Positions 22,682-33,735 of a stretch of 64,000 nt of DNA are shown here, piece by piece. The stretch's first letter is position 1. Every line of letters starts with the position of its first letter. The notes beneath the pieces were generated by a model. The model was not told the DNA's origin and made no database searches. It saw only the letters and a list, made by a program, of their open reading frames with translations. Origin of the DNA: Pyronema omphalodes (lineage: Eukaryota > Ascomycota > Pezizomycetes > Pezizales > Pyronemataceae). The stretch lies in contig JAJJXM010000045.1 in NCBI GenBank assembly GCA_024516155.1, forward strand, positions 124,001 through 188,000, in the 5' to 3' direction. The translations under genes and the position numbers were made by a program.

Positions 22682-24088
22682 CTAGCCTTCACGCCGATCT
22701 ACATCCCTCTCAAATACCCCCCCTCCCCCCAACCTCAGCCTCACCACATAGCCCCAAAGCCTATTCAAACCTCCCCTCCCCCCTCTCCGCAACCCCCACC
22801 AAAAACCCCCCCAACCTCGGCAAAACCACCATAAACAAATCCCAACACTCCTCCTCGCAATCCCTGACAACCGCATGATTCAGCAGCCGCAACATCCTCC
22901 TTACCCCCTCCCTGAATGCAGACCCCCATCCAGTTCACCCCGCATCCCAAGCTCCTCCCATATCGGATCTGTATCAGCAAACCCATCCTCCCTACAAACC
23001 TCACACTCGTAATCCCAGCTATCACCCCCATCACCCCCATCGCCCAGCCCCCAATGCCGCCTCTCAAACTCCCGCATAGACCCCCCCTCCTCCTGATCAG
23101 ACCCAAAAACCAATCTCCGCCTCTGAAGCAAGAAACACAACCTCCCGATCCTCCGCACATCCGCAGCCCTCAATAGCCGTAATGGTATCGTCCCCAGAAC
23201 CCCCGCGAGGTGGTGGAGGAGGGTTATACACCCTCTTGATCCCGATCCTGAAGCTGTCGATGAGTCGGAGAGAGAGGAAAGGAAGGAGATGAAGAAACCC
23301 GGCGGCCAGTGATGCGTGAAATCACCGGTGGGGGACAGGGGCGTGTACAAACGGCCTAAGATGTCGAGGTAGTAGGGGAGGGTGTTGATGCGGATTGGAT
23401 GGCGGGGGTTGCGAGGGGGATAGGAGCGGGGGAGATAAGGGGGTTGATGTTCGTGGTTGTGATGCTGGGGTTTGGGGTTGTGGTGGGGGAGGGTGTATGG
23501 GCGGTATGATGAGGTGCTGGTTCTCGGGTGGTTGTGGGGGGGAAATGGGGATGCTGCTGGTACTGGAGAGGGGGATTTAGGATTGTGGCTGTAGCCCTCG
23601 CTGGTCTTGGATGAGGGTTGTGGATTACGGTCTGTTTACGGTTATTAATTAATCTCCACAAAACCATCCCAACTATTCTTCATCAACGCAATATCAGAAT
23701 AAGTAAAAACCCACTTACACCTATATTCCTCCGACCCACTCCAGCATGCATCATACTCCATCGGCGGGGAAAGGTAGCTATAGCCATACTTATTATCACT
23801 CCTATATCTAGTCCCCTCATCGGGGGTTCGAATAAAGCTTAATGCCGGCCATGGTTTATTGGCTACTTCGTCTTGTTTTCGGGTATTGGTACTGGTTGGA
23901 TTCGTGGGGGTTGCTGGGTGGATATTGATATGCGTGTTGTTTGGTACTGGGTTAGGGGCTTGTAGAGGTGGTTGATAGTGATGAAGCGGTACAGCGTGGT
24001 GAAGCGTGGTGAAGCGTGGTGATGTGAAGACACGGCGAAGACACGGCGAAGGCACGGCGAAGACAGGGCGGAGACAGGGCGGAGACAA
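22682..24088 (-). CDS. Family 2 hypothetical gene, copy 2
   Basis: Exon 1 (start uncertain, at most 24088, to 23719) carries NTRKQDEVANKPWPALSF, TPDEGTRYRSD and YLSPPMEYD. A 87-bp intron (23718-23632, GTAAGT..AAACAG) has the same phase as in copy 1. Exon 2 (23631-22901) is fully open: a Pro/His-rich part, LYTPLSPTGDFTHHWPPG, a basic helical part RRIGRLCFLLQRRRLVF, an acidic part with CEVCREDGFADTDPIW, and a stop at 22901. Beyond the stop, a conserved LLNHAVVRDCEEE stretch (about 22876-22760) is open in another phase. It may be a further exon or the result of an indel. No catalytic motif is seen. It lies tail-to-tail with family 1 copy A. Confidence 0.5.
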
Positions 24089-24090
24089 AG
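23980..24090. repeat. GA-rich minisatellite upstream of family 2 copy 2
   Basis: Repeated AGCGTGGTGA and GACACGGCGAAG words; relative of 3570-3655. Confidence 0.6.
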
Positions 24091-24171
24091 CGAAGTAAAG
24101 ATTATTGAAGACAAAGAATGCGAGATTCTTGTGAGTCTACCGTTCGTTGGAACATGTTTGATAATATATAA

Positions 24172-24187
24172 ATGTTTGATCAAACAA
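24172..24187. promoter_or_regulatory. TGTTTGATCAAACA palindrome upstream of family 2 copy 2
   Basis: 14-bp palindromic core and a preceding TGTTTGATAATATATAA, kept in both family 2 copies while the surrounding DNA has diverged. Confidence 0.4.
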
Positions 24188-24684
24188 CGTCTCCGGGGGT
24201 TGGGGGGGGGGGTGCATATATCATACATGCATAATAACTTGTTCTTCTTCTTCTTCTTTTTCTTGTTACTGAAAGAAATATCACAGACATTCCATAAAAC
24301 GAATAAATAAACATCGAAAAAAAAAAACCACCAGATGGTGCAAAGCGAGTGATACGGTATGTCATAGCGCTATGGTCACTGGTTGTATTATGTATAGGTC
24401 GACTAACATACCCGTAACCCAGCTACCTAGCCAGAGAATGAACTACCACATCCAAAATTCTATATAATATTTCGTATATAGTGTATATATATCCCCACCC
24501 CGCAAAAAGCAATCCACTACCCCCAATAAACACCCCCAAAAATTCAAAAATCCCGTATGTTCTGCAAAAAAAAAAAAAGTCAATTAAATTCAATATCTCT
24601 TTGTTTATGTGTTCTGTTGCGTTTTATAACGGAATGTCGTGGCGATTGATTTCATTGATACGTGGTACGTGGTGTGTTGCGTAA

Positions 24685-24776
24685 CTTGTATTGTTGCCTT
24701 GTCGCCTCGTCGCCTCGTATCATTGCCTCGTCGCCTCGTATCATTGCCTCGTCGCCTCGTCGCCTCATATCGTATA
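24685..24776. repeat. GCCTCGT-based tandem repeats
   Basis: Words TTGCCTCGTCGCCTCGTATCA repeat about four times. The family 2 copy 1 flank (4230-4260) has only one unit. Confidence 0.7.
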
Positions 24777-24989
24777 CCATAGCTCAGGCCTTCAATGGTG
24801 TACATACATAGGCGTTGTGTTGTATACATGCCTCGCCAAGCTCAACCTTCAACAAGGTCCCGCACACCCAAGACAACGGTTCGATAACTTCGGCTACCAT
24901 CCGGTGTGGCAGTGTGCACCATCCGGCCTGCGCACCATCCGGCCTGCGAATCACCGCATCACCGCAACGTGCCCTAAGTTCCAAATCCA

Positions 24990-25125
24990 CATCCAATCCA
25001 ATCCAATCCAATCCAAAATCCAAACCCCAAACCCCAATCCCCATCCAATCCAATCCAAATCCAAACCCCAAATCCAAATCCAAAATCCAAAATCCAAACC
25101 CAAACCCAAACCCATACCTTACGGC
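24990..25125. repeat. CCAAT/CCAAAT low-complexity tract
   Basis: CCAATCCAAT then CAAACCCCAAATCCAAATC words. It marks the end of the direct repeat shared with 1-4450. Confidence 0.8.
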
Positions 25126-25227
25126 TCCGATAACCCTAAACGGAATCGGATAGCTCTGTCATCCCGGTAATTCAGTACTGTGGAGCGTTGTTTTGCTGCA
25201 GGCTGCAGCTACCCGTTTGTCTCAGAT

Positions 25228-25392
25228 TCACGGATCAGATTCACGGATCAGATTCACGGATTTATAGAGTCAGATTCAGATACATAGATACGGATTCAGA
25301 TTTTGATTTACAGGTTCAGATTCACGGATTCAGATTTACAGATTCAGATTCACGGATTTATAGATTTGGATTCATAGATTTACAGTCACGAT
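25228..25392. repeat. GATTCACG/GATTTA tandem repeat
   Basis: Imperfect repeats of CAGATTCACGGATT and TTTATAGATT over about 165 bp. Confidence 0.8.
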
Positions 25393-25399
25393 GGGCGAC

Positions 25400-26970
25400 G
25401 CCACGTTATGAGGCGTATGATTATAAAGTGTGTTTGTGTGAAATATCGAAGGCACATAGCGACACAGCGACACAGCCACATAGGAACATCGTTATGGTGA
25501 AAGCTACAGCAAATCTCAGGACATCAGGACATCAGGACTCAGGACATCAGTACTCAATAAATCACCATATCGCGTTATGAAAGAGGCGCGTCGATGAAGC
25601 GTGTCCGAAGGAGTGCATCATGATTCAAATGTATAAATATGGATTAGATTGGATATCTAATCAGGCACGGTTTTAGGTAATATTTGAGTCATCGCTCATT
25701 TGAAATTGCTGAGAAAATACACAATCTCGATAATATAAATGCAGAAAAGTAAGAGCAGACAATACATGACTTTTTCTGATAATTTCAACGCCCGCCACGC
25801 CCCCCCCCCCCCCCTGAAGCCGTCGCGCCACCGCCACGCCAGTGGCTGATCCATCCTAGGCTCATTTGCTCTATTACCACTCCACCGTATCCGTTATACC
25901 GTTCAATAGGGCGTTTCACGCTACGTTTATCGGGGCCCATTATAGCGCGCTTCGGGAAACTTTTTAAGAAAAATCTGTCGCCATAAACAATGTCAGCGTG
26001 AAACCCCCCCGGAATCTTAATTGAAAGAAATCGCATTCTCGCTGTTTTTCTTAGGCCGCAACATCTCGTCCCCTCGCACCACGACCCAGGAAAAAAATTT
26101 TCACCACACACTTGGCGATGCCACGCGCGCAAAAAAAACCTACAGAACAACTTTTTGACGAATATTACAGCAAAAAAATGTTTCGTAATCATAGCTGGGC
26201 ATGCATAGAGGCCAACTTTTATATTTTATACTTCTTTTTATAATCTTTTTGAATTTTCATATTTTTATTCTTTTCGCTATGAGAGACAGTGGAAGAGCGA
26301 TGCTAACCCGTATCGTGCTTAGTGCTCCGTGTAGTGTTAAATGAGCCGTAATAGATAGTCCGAGATTATCTTAAAATGCCATAAGGAGCTCCGGAGCTCC
26401 TTTTGCAAAAAGGCTTTTAAGACGATAAATGCCGCGCCTAGATCGCCTATTGAACTAGTGATTAAGCTTAATCCAATCGTTAAACAATCCATAACTGAAG
26501 CGTGAAACGGCCTAATCATAACATCTTTCGCGTCCAGGTAAACAAAAACAAAATACAAAATACACAAAAAAGAACTCTACAAACACCAGAAAAAAGTAGC
26601 TAAAAACGCCAATAACCCCACCCAACCCCACCATCATTATCATGCAAATTTTTACCAATTTTTATTGATATCTTTTTCGGATTTTATGTATTGTATTATT
26701 TGTTTCCGAAAGTTCATTTTAATCGGATGCTATTTCGAGCGAAGTTATGGTTAGCATTTGTACTTGTACTTGCGCCGCTACGTAAGCTATCGCGATCATC
26801 CCCGTTCAAGACTTACCTCCACTTGCTCTTGACACTTTCCGACAGCACCTGCTGTCCCGACTGTCCCGGAACCGACTCATCCGATTGCCACTGATACCTA
26901 ACCGGCGTTTCCATCCAGTGATGTAAAGACTCCACAACCAAATCCTGACATTCATTTGACCATTTTGAAC
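25400..26970. other. Intergenic stretch, nothing firmly supported
   Basis: It contains a C14-15 run near 25800 and AT-rich DNA. GGGCGTTTCACGCT near 25907 and AGCGTGAAACGGCC near 26499 form a short inverted pair that could be the remnant of a DNA element. The longest ORFs (135 codons, minus, 25785-26192) show no motif. Confidence 0.4.
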
Positions 26971-26978
26971 CCTGGCTA

Positions 26979-27227
26979 TTAGGTAATTTCCTGAAGCTCC
27001 CGTTTAATGGAAGGTGTATTGGGAATCCGGAACTTGGTGATCTCTTTTTTCGTTTGACGGTTGTTGTTGTTGTTGTTTTTGGGGAGACTTTTTTTGGGTG
27101 ATGTTAGTTTCTTTAGGCGGTCTGTGAGCCGCTCTTGGATTGTTGTTGTGGTTGATGTTGAGGGTAGCTTGGTGGTTGTCGTGGAGCTTGTCTTCCGTGA
27201 CTCGGTTGGTGATAGTGGGGAGGACAT
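26979..27227 (-). CDS. Short Ser/Thr/Asn-rich basic protein (82 aa)
   Basis: An 82-codon ORF from the ATG at 27227 (context ATCATGTCC). The frame stays open further upstream, but this ATG precedes the low-complexity protein. The sequence has a Ser/Thr-rich stretch (SSTTTTKLPSTSTTTT), a basic helix (ERLTDRLKKLTSPKK), an Asn run, and a basic tail. A TATA-like ATTATAAA lies on the minus strand near 27445, followed by a CT-rich tract, as in many fungal promoters. No family is recognised. The Asn and Thr runs are simple-repeat expansions. Confidence 0.35.
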   Translation of the reverse strand: MSSPLSPTESRKTSSTTTTKLPSTSTTTTIQERLTDRLKKLTSPKKSLPKNNNNNNRQTKKEITKFRIPNTPSIKRELQEIT

Positions 27228-27559
27228 GATCTGTGGGTAGGTGGGTAATAGGAAAACAACACGAACGAGCTGAGATATCGACGATAACGCTTCAAGATGC
27301 GGGAAGATCAGATGTACGCGTAGACTCGGGGTCGATATATGGGGAAGTAGGTGTTCGAGTCGGGGAGATGGAAGGTGGGGAGAGAGAGAGTAAAGGTCTA
27401 AAATGATCGTCGACGGTCGAAGACAAGCTCGCTTAGACTGGTTTATAATGCCAGTCGAGGATGGGATACAGACTGCCCTATTAAAGAGCCGCAACTTTAT
27501 GTTCAACCCTCAAATTCCTGTTGAAGTCGTTGTCGTTTAAAGAAGAAAAAGTAAACCTG

Positions 27560-28360
27560 AAGAATGTGTGCGCTGTCATATGGGTTGTACCCTTCATCTC
27601 CATCGTATCATTGGCGTTGCTGTTTACATAGCCTCAGAAATCGCGTTGTAACCAAAACAACGGTCCGCGGAGTGGCTGTTGTCGATCGCGATACGCGACC
27701 GGGCAGTGTTTCACATTTTGCATGTGGTCATGTTCCGCGTCAGAATGCATCCGACGAACACCCCGCGACCACCGCACGTGATGAGTATTTAAAGAAAATT
27801 CAGCAAACACATTTTGAAAGTGGAATTCCTGGCGATATGAAATCTGATGGCATTTCCGAGTGAGTGCTGATTGTTGCGAAAATGCAGCCCAACGAGAAAT
27901 TGACCATGAATCCCGGGGTGTTTCCGTGCTGTTCTTGCATGAAGCCAGGGATCGCACCATGCATATGATGTGCATAACTCCAGACCCGGGATATGCACTT
28001 CCGACTCTCCGCACCGTGCCCGGATTCCAACCATCGCAGCGACCGGTCTCGGCTGCTCCAGGGATAAAAGGTCATTCCGACTACATAGGCGAGCAGAACC
28101 GTTTCGGCTGGACCTGCGACCTGCCAAGCGCGACGCACGCCGGCAAGCAAGCGTATAGACAAAGTGAAGCTTCAACGTCACTCGGGAATCTTAATCTTCC
28201 ACAACCTATCATACAGTATTGTAACCGGCCTCCCTCCACCACCGGCCCGGTTTTTTTTTATTCCATTATCGAATCGGCTTTATTATTATCCCTGGAATTA
28301 AATCACGCCGATATCTACAGGATATCCTATCCTATTCGATCATCTTAATTTTTCTCCGTT
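27560..28360. other. Region with overlapping long ORFs on both strands
   Basis: Several 100-160 codon frames overlap on both strands (e.g. plus 27564-27863 and 27860-28348, minus 27800-28162). None has a motif I recognise. The openness on all frames reflects higher GC, so no gene is called. Confidence 0.3.
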
Positions 28361-28424
28361 TGCAAATATAGCACCGGACTGGTATCATCGACATCCTCAT
28401 AGACACACAGACACATATCCTCTC

Positions 28425-29060
28425 ATGCCGAAACATGGATACCAGAGTATTCCACCAGTATCACCACAACAACGAGGCAATCACCAGTTCATTATTGCAC
28501 TTCCCCCGGATAACGAATTACCACCACCATCGCACTGTCCCTATTGTGTTCTAAACCACGTTCTTGCCTCCGAGTTAGGTCTCAGCAACTATCTTATACC
28601 CATCTCCGTATCACCCGACGAGATCTTCCTAGTCCCGGAAGCAGCAATTTCCCATCTAATCACAACACGATTTAAATCCGTACAAATAAAAGGATTTCTC
28701 TGGGATGCGTTACTGTTTGTGTTATGCCATTTGTTTTACAGTGCTGTGGTTTACGTTATCTGCGTTGGAGAACATTGCAATTGGTTCAGGTATTCTTGTG
28801 TTGTGGTGAAGATTCTTGTAGAGGTCGTCCCGGTGTTGGTCGTTATTCAGAGATTGTATTGGCATGTTCATGCGTGGAGGGATTACGTTAAACATGAACT
28901 TAGATGGCAGACGCTTTCGCAGGCGGGACAACTACCGGGGTTTGTGTGGAGGAGGGGGAAGGATGGGAATATGGTGGGGCATATTGTGGGACATGGATGG
29001 TGGGATGATTGTATGATGGGGTATGATAAGGATAAGAGGAATGTGGAAAGTGTTGTCTAA
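28425..29060 (+). CDS. Hypothetical membrane protein (211 aa)
   Basis: An intact 211-codon ORF. The N-terminal 90 residues are soluble and Pro-rich, with a CPYC pair. Two hydrophobic helices follow (WDALLFVLCHLFYSAVVYVI, about residues 91-110, and VVVKILVEVVPVLVVIQRL, about 127-145), then a soluble His/Trp/Asp-rich tail. There is no signal peptide; both ends are probably on the same side of the membrane. Downstream, at about 29094-29215, a frame encodes a third hydrophobic stretch (VGITTVITVITAITAII), which could be a spliced last exon: GTATGA near 29020 could be a donor. It converges with the two-exon gene at 29331-30123. Family unknown. Confidence 0.5.
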   Translation: MPKHGYQSIPPVSPQQRGNHQFIIALPPDNELPPPSHCPYCVLNHVLASELGLSNYLIPISVSPDEIFLVPEAAISHLITTRFKSVQIKGFLWDALLFVLCHLFYSAVVYVICVGEHCNWFRYSCVVVKILVEVVPVLVVIQRLYWHVHAWRDYVKHELRWQTLSQAGQLPGFVWRRGKDGNMVGHIVGHGWWDDCMMGYDKDKRNVESVV

Positions 29061-29330
29061 GAAGTACAGGAGCTGATTGGAGTATAGGCGTAGGTATGCG
29101 AAATGTTTTGGTGAAACTGGTTGGGATTACTACGGTCATTACTGTCATTACTGCCATTACTGCCATCATAAAATATAAACGCAATCTTGCACCAAATTCT
29201 TGCTCAACGCTTCATTTTTCGTCATCATGATTCATATATTTCCGTATCCACTATCTACATCCCACTTCCATTACACAACACCACTACCTTGATCCGCAAT
29301 CCACCCACTCACCAGCTATCACTCCCCCCC

Positions 29331-30123
29331 TTATCCCGCCATAAACCTCTTAACCCCCCACCCATTCAACGTAACTCGATCCATCATCTTGCTCGCCCCC
29401 AATCCCGCATCAAACTTCTTCACAGGAACATACTTCCTCCTCAACACCTCCGCCTCCTTCAAGAGCTGCTTCAGATCCACAATCACCTCCCGTAACAGTT
29501 CGTAACAGCGATTGGATGTGATCCGGTTTTCTAGCTCAAGCGCCATGTATCGACGCTCTAGGTAGGAGAATTCCCAGGTGTAGCAACTGTGTTCTGATGG
29601 TCGGGGGTTAGCGGGTGCTTGGAATGGGGATGGGAGTTGATGATGATATAGAGGATATAGCTCGGTGTATGATATAGCTAGACGTACCTCGTAAAACAAC
29701 CACACAAAACGATAACATCTCCGCCATCTGTTTTAATTTCTCACCCTCGATATCTGTATACCTATACCTATTCAATCCATTCATCCCATTCATCCCGTTC
29801 ACCTCCATCCCCTTCATATCCATCGTGTTCATCCCCGTCCCGTTCACTTCCCTATTTATTCCAGCACCAGTATTTTCAGACGGTGTCAAAAGATATGAAT
29901 ATTTCCTAGCCTTGGCGTTGGTATTGGTATTGGTATTGGCGTTGGTATTGGCGATGGTATTGGCGGTAGCGGTGGTATTGGCCTTGGTATTGACGGTGGC
30001 CTTGTCGTTAGCGTTGGCATCGGCGTTGGCATTGGACCTGGCATTAACAGCAGCCCGAATCAAAGTACTCTTCAGAAGTGGCCATTCACTATTTTGAGAC
30101 TGCTGGTAGGCGCGGGGTACCAT
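29331..30123 (-). CDS. Two-exon hypothetical gene with Asn/Thr/Ala hexamer repeat and coiled coil (232 aa)
   Basis: Exon 1 is 30123-29688 and exon 2 is 29593-29331. The intron is 94 bp (GTACGT..ATCAG) with a GCTAAC branch site, and joining gives an uninterrupted 232-codon frame. Exon 1 has a long (NA/NT)n tract encoded by 6-bp repeats (about 29905-30045), then VNGMNGMNGLNRY and EKLKQMAEMLSF. Exon 2 is helical (RCYELLREVIVDLKQLLKEAEVLRR), possibly a coiled coil, ending VKRFMAG. A 181-codon frame upstream (30617-30072), Pro/His/Gln-rich, may be an earlier exon, so the start is uncertain. It converges with 28425-29060. A faint pattern match of exon 2 to the CEEE..W region of family 2 was noted but is not proven. 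Confidence 0.5.
29905..30045. repeat. GGTATTGGC hexamer repeat inside the two-exon gene
   Basis: GGTATT/GGCGTT/GGCCTT words on the plus strand, coding Asn-Ala/Asn-Thr dipeptides on the minus strand. Confidence 0.75.
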
Positions 30124-30399
30124 GAAAATCGTAACACGAAGATGATGAAGAAAAACGGTGTGGGATGAGCCCGGGGTGCGAGGGTGCGTGGGTGCGTGGG
30201 TGCCTGGGTGATGTTCTCCGTGTAAATTATCAGGGCGAGGTTGATGCCAATAGTGTGTTGAACGGTGGCAGAACAGATGGGAAGTGGGTATTGTTGACCT
30301 GGAGATAGGGTTATGGAATGTGATGATTGGGTGGTGATCAGAATGTGTAGTGGATTATGGATGCAGAGGAGGTTTATGTAGTGCTTTGAATGCATTTTT

Positions 30400-30540
30400 T
30401 GTTGGGGATGGGAATGAGAATGGGGATGGGGATGGGGCAGAGATGGGTCATGGGATGGGAGACGATGGGGTGTTGGGTATTGAGATTGAGGATTGAGGAT
30501 TGAGGACTGTGGCTGGGGTTGGGGTTGGTTGGGGTTGTAT
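30400..30540. repeat. GGGGATGG and GATTGAGG low-complexity tract
   Basis: Runs of GGGGATGG then GATTGAG words on the plus strand. They code for the PHPHPHSHSHP and SILNPQ-like stretches of the possible upstream exon. Confidence 0.6.
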
Positions 30541-31050
30541 GAAGAGCTGAATGGATGTTGAATTTTGCGGTCGATAGAATTGATATTGTCGCGTTTTCCA
30601 TTTTCACAGAATGACACACTGCGTCATGAGATAGCACTGCTGCGGAGCTTCTGTGTCGGTGCGGTGTTGCCGTAGGATGGCGTATGGCTGTACTGTGGTG
30701 CTGTGTTTTTTTTTTTTGCTAGCCGATCGGCAGACAAACCGGCGGTGATTCGTGATAGTTAGTATCCATTCCATGTCTCTCCATTACTTTCTTTCTATAC
30801 AACCATTCCGGCACCGTTACATTGCCGTTGACGGTTGGGGTTATAATATATTTTCTATTCCGGGTCAGTGGGTAACATAGAATAGCTGCAAATATTAACG
30901 CCATGAATCAGGAGTTGGGTTTTTAGCTTTGATGTGGGAAGAGGATGGAGGAACTTTGGATATTTGTGAATGGGCGCTTGGGTTCTGTATTGATTGATGG
31001 ACGGTGTAGGAGGTGAAGGAAATGGGAAGTGGGAATGGTTATGTATCCTG

Positions 31051-31160
31051 TCTTATCCAATCTTATCCAATCTTATCAAATCTTATCCAATCTTATCCAA
31101 TCTTATCCAGTCTTATCCAATCTTATCCAATCTTATCCAGTCTTATCCAATCATATCCGG
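31051..31160. repeat. TCTTATCCAA decamer minisatellite (11 units)
   Basis: Eleven exact-length 10-bp units, ten nearly identical, in perfect register from 31051 to 31160. Because 10 is not a multiple of 3, all three frames encode the same QSYPILSNLI-like periodic peptide. It lies in the intergenic space 30700-31900, which holds nothing else I can support. Confidence 0.9.
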
Positions 31161-32316
31161 GGCGTTATCGATTTATATACTATGACTATCACCACCGCCC
31201 TTAAGAAAGATTCATGAATAGCAAAAATGGAATAAATCCACACCAATCAAAAGAACATAAAATATAACCCCACAGAAAATATATCAACACTGAAGTAAAA
31301 CAACCTTACCCCAATCGCACTAACGTTCAACCCCCCAAAATCTACCTCTTCTCACTTAGACCACTTTTATAAAAAACATAAAACAACCTTTCCCGCTTCT
31401 TTGACACTCTGTATCAATATAGCGCAAACAAAATTCATCAGTAACTAACATCTAAACTACCATCAGCTCACGCTACAACAACATGCTTGATATCTACCCT
31501 GTCCTAGCACTGAGCAGCTGGAAGTACAGTCAACGGTTCAATAATATCATCAAAACACCGCATCTGGTGTTCTTCTCTCCGAATCGCATAATTTCGGATC
31601 TTCAATACATTATGGTTCGGCGACAAGGCGGCATGTTGAACGTTCAAGACATTTGAATCAAATAAAAACGGCGCCCCTTTGTTTCACGAGTCATCGCTGA
31701 TGAGGTAGTCGCCAATTTATGTTTTAACCTGCTTTAGTATATTAATTTGGTTTATCAATGCAGCCGCACGTATGTTCCGGGCGGGAGGGGGTGCCATCAG
31801 AAGTAAACAGGATAATAATCATCCCCACGACTCATCAACATCATAAACTCCACACAGCATCATCCGGATTCTCTGTTTACCACCTTTTGACAACTCCGAC
31901 TGACTCTTGAAACTTCAAATATATGAAAATACCGCATCAACTCCACTGCAAAATCAGACCTCCCTGCCAAAAAAGAAAAACGTAAAGTCAATTCATAGTA
32001 TTCGCCCGCATATCACTACCGATGATACAGGCGTATTCATATTGATATATGCCCAAATCTCAAAACAGACATTCCGGCTCTGTATAGTTCTTGATGTTGC
32101 CTACAAGCTGAGGAAAGATATGCCACGGATCTCATGGGCGTCGCTGACCGATGACTCATCATCAGAGAGTGAGTCCACAATTTCTAGGCGAGTTTCAATG
32201 CTGGGCGATTTATCGCCGATGAAGGGGTCGCCGTTGTAAGGGAAAAGCGTGATTGTTGTTCTACCTGCTGTTCATATACATACAAGATTTAATTTATCAT
32301 ACCAGGTGAACGCGTT

Positions 32317-32855
32317 CTTTTTTTATTTTATTTTATTTTATCTATCTTATTCTATTTTATTTTATTTATTTTATTTTATTTATTTTTTATTTTTATTTTA
32401 TTTTTATTTATTATTTTATTTTTTATTTTATTTTTTTTATTTTATTTATTATTTTATTTTTTATTTTATTTATTTTTATTTTTTTATTTTTATTTTATTT
32501 TTATTTTTATTTTATTTTTATTTTATTTATTTTTTTTTATTTTATTTTATTTTTATTTTTATTTTTATTTATTTTATTTTTATTTTATTTTTATTTTATT
32601 TTATTTTTATTTTATTTTTTATTTTATTTTTTTTATTTTTATTTTATTTTTATTTTATTTATTTTTTTTTTTATTTTATTTTTATTTTATTTTATTTTTA
32701 TTTTTTATTTTATTTTTATTTTTTTATTTTTATTTTTATTTTATTTTATTTATTTTATTTTATTTTATTTTTATTTTATTTTTATTTTATTTTATTTTTT
32801 TTTTTTTTTTTTTATTTTATTTTTATTTTTATTTTTTTTTATTTTTATTTTTTTT
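32317..32855. repeat. TTTTA/TTTTTA microsatellite, about 540 bp
   Basis: Only T and A, in irregular 4-8 bp T runs separated by single A, with rare C and G at the left edge; ended by a G run at 32856. The tract sits exactly where copy C has poly-C and copy A a CT-rich stretch. The 224-codon Phe/Tyr/Leu frame across it is an artefact of composition. Confidence 0.95.
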
Positions 32856-33064
32856 GGGGGGGGAAGTGGGGTGGTGGAATACAGAAGAAGCAAACAAAAC
32901 AAATCCTGCCCAATGACCCATGACCCACGACCCACGACCCATCACAGCCTACACACCTCCGCCGCCCGCAGCATCTACAATCCTGCTTTTCTCTTACCCC
33001 CGGAACTCATCATCCTTCAGAGTTCACGGGTACATTGCATCACGGGTTAGTACTGACCTATATA

Positions 33065-33735
33065 TGATCCCACTCGGCCCCAGACTTCGCCAGTTCCAAG
33101 CACCGTGCAATCAACCTGAAGTCTACGAGGGTCAAATTCAGCAACCGAGGATACAGCATCGAGCATGTATCGGGCATTTCAAATGCATGCGTTTTGGAGC
33201 GAATAAGAATAACTGGAGTGGAGGGAATAAGAGAAATCAATATGGAGCAAAATGTATAGGTTTTGAATTAATAATCCTTAACGTACTATACAGTAATAAT
33301 AAACCATGTCAAAGAGCCTATGACAGATAATAAGCACTAAGTGTACATCAAAATGAACATCGTATAAACTGAACGCACACACTGAATACCAAAATGTTAA
33401 TAACTGTACTCGTCATGCCATCTCCAAGATCCAATCCCACCGCCAACATTTCAAAATCAACAACTGTCGAAACTCCTAAAACATAATAATCGTCAATATC
33501 ATTGTGATAAAATATAAATGGCATAGCTTCAACCAAAGACTTCGGATGGTATACTGTCGCTCAATATGGATTTCTGGTATCCCCTGTACTCGGGTTATGC
33601 CTATTTGAACCACGATGCCTGCCTTGGAAGTGTCTGGCATGTGCTCTAGGCTGGCTCCTCGATTGCTCAAATTGGCCCCTCGTGACTTGAGATTGACAGT
33701 TCCGTGCTTGATAGCGACTTGAAGAATTCCCTAAC
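33065..33735. repeat. Inverted repeat built from the last exon of copy B
   Basis: The arms, about 33561-33735 (minus, coding) and 33065-33235 (opposite sense), have the same layout as beside copies A and C. The second arm reads HFKCMRFGANKN on the plus strand where the exon reads HFQGRHRGSNRHN. Confidence 0.55.

Noticed and set aside
25785..26192. 135-codon minus-strand ORF
   Set aside because: Gly-rich start from a poly-C run and no motif; not supported as a gene.
31021..31200. Three overlapping ORFs with QSYPILSN repeats
   Set aside because: Produced by the 10-bp minisatellite read in three frames.
32249..32923. 224-codon Phe/Tyr/Leu-rich ORF, membrane-protein-like
   Set aside because: It is translation of the TTTTA microsatellite; composition alone makes it open and hydrophobic.
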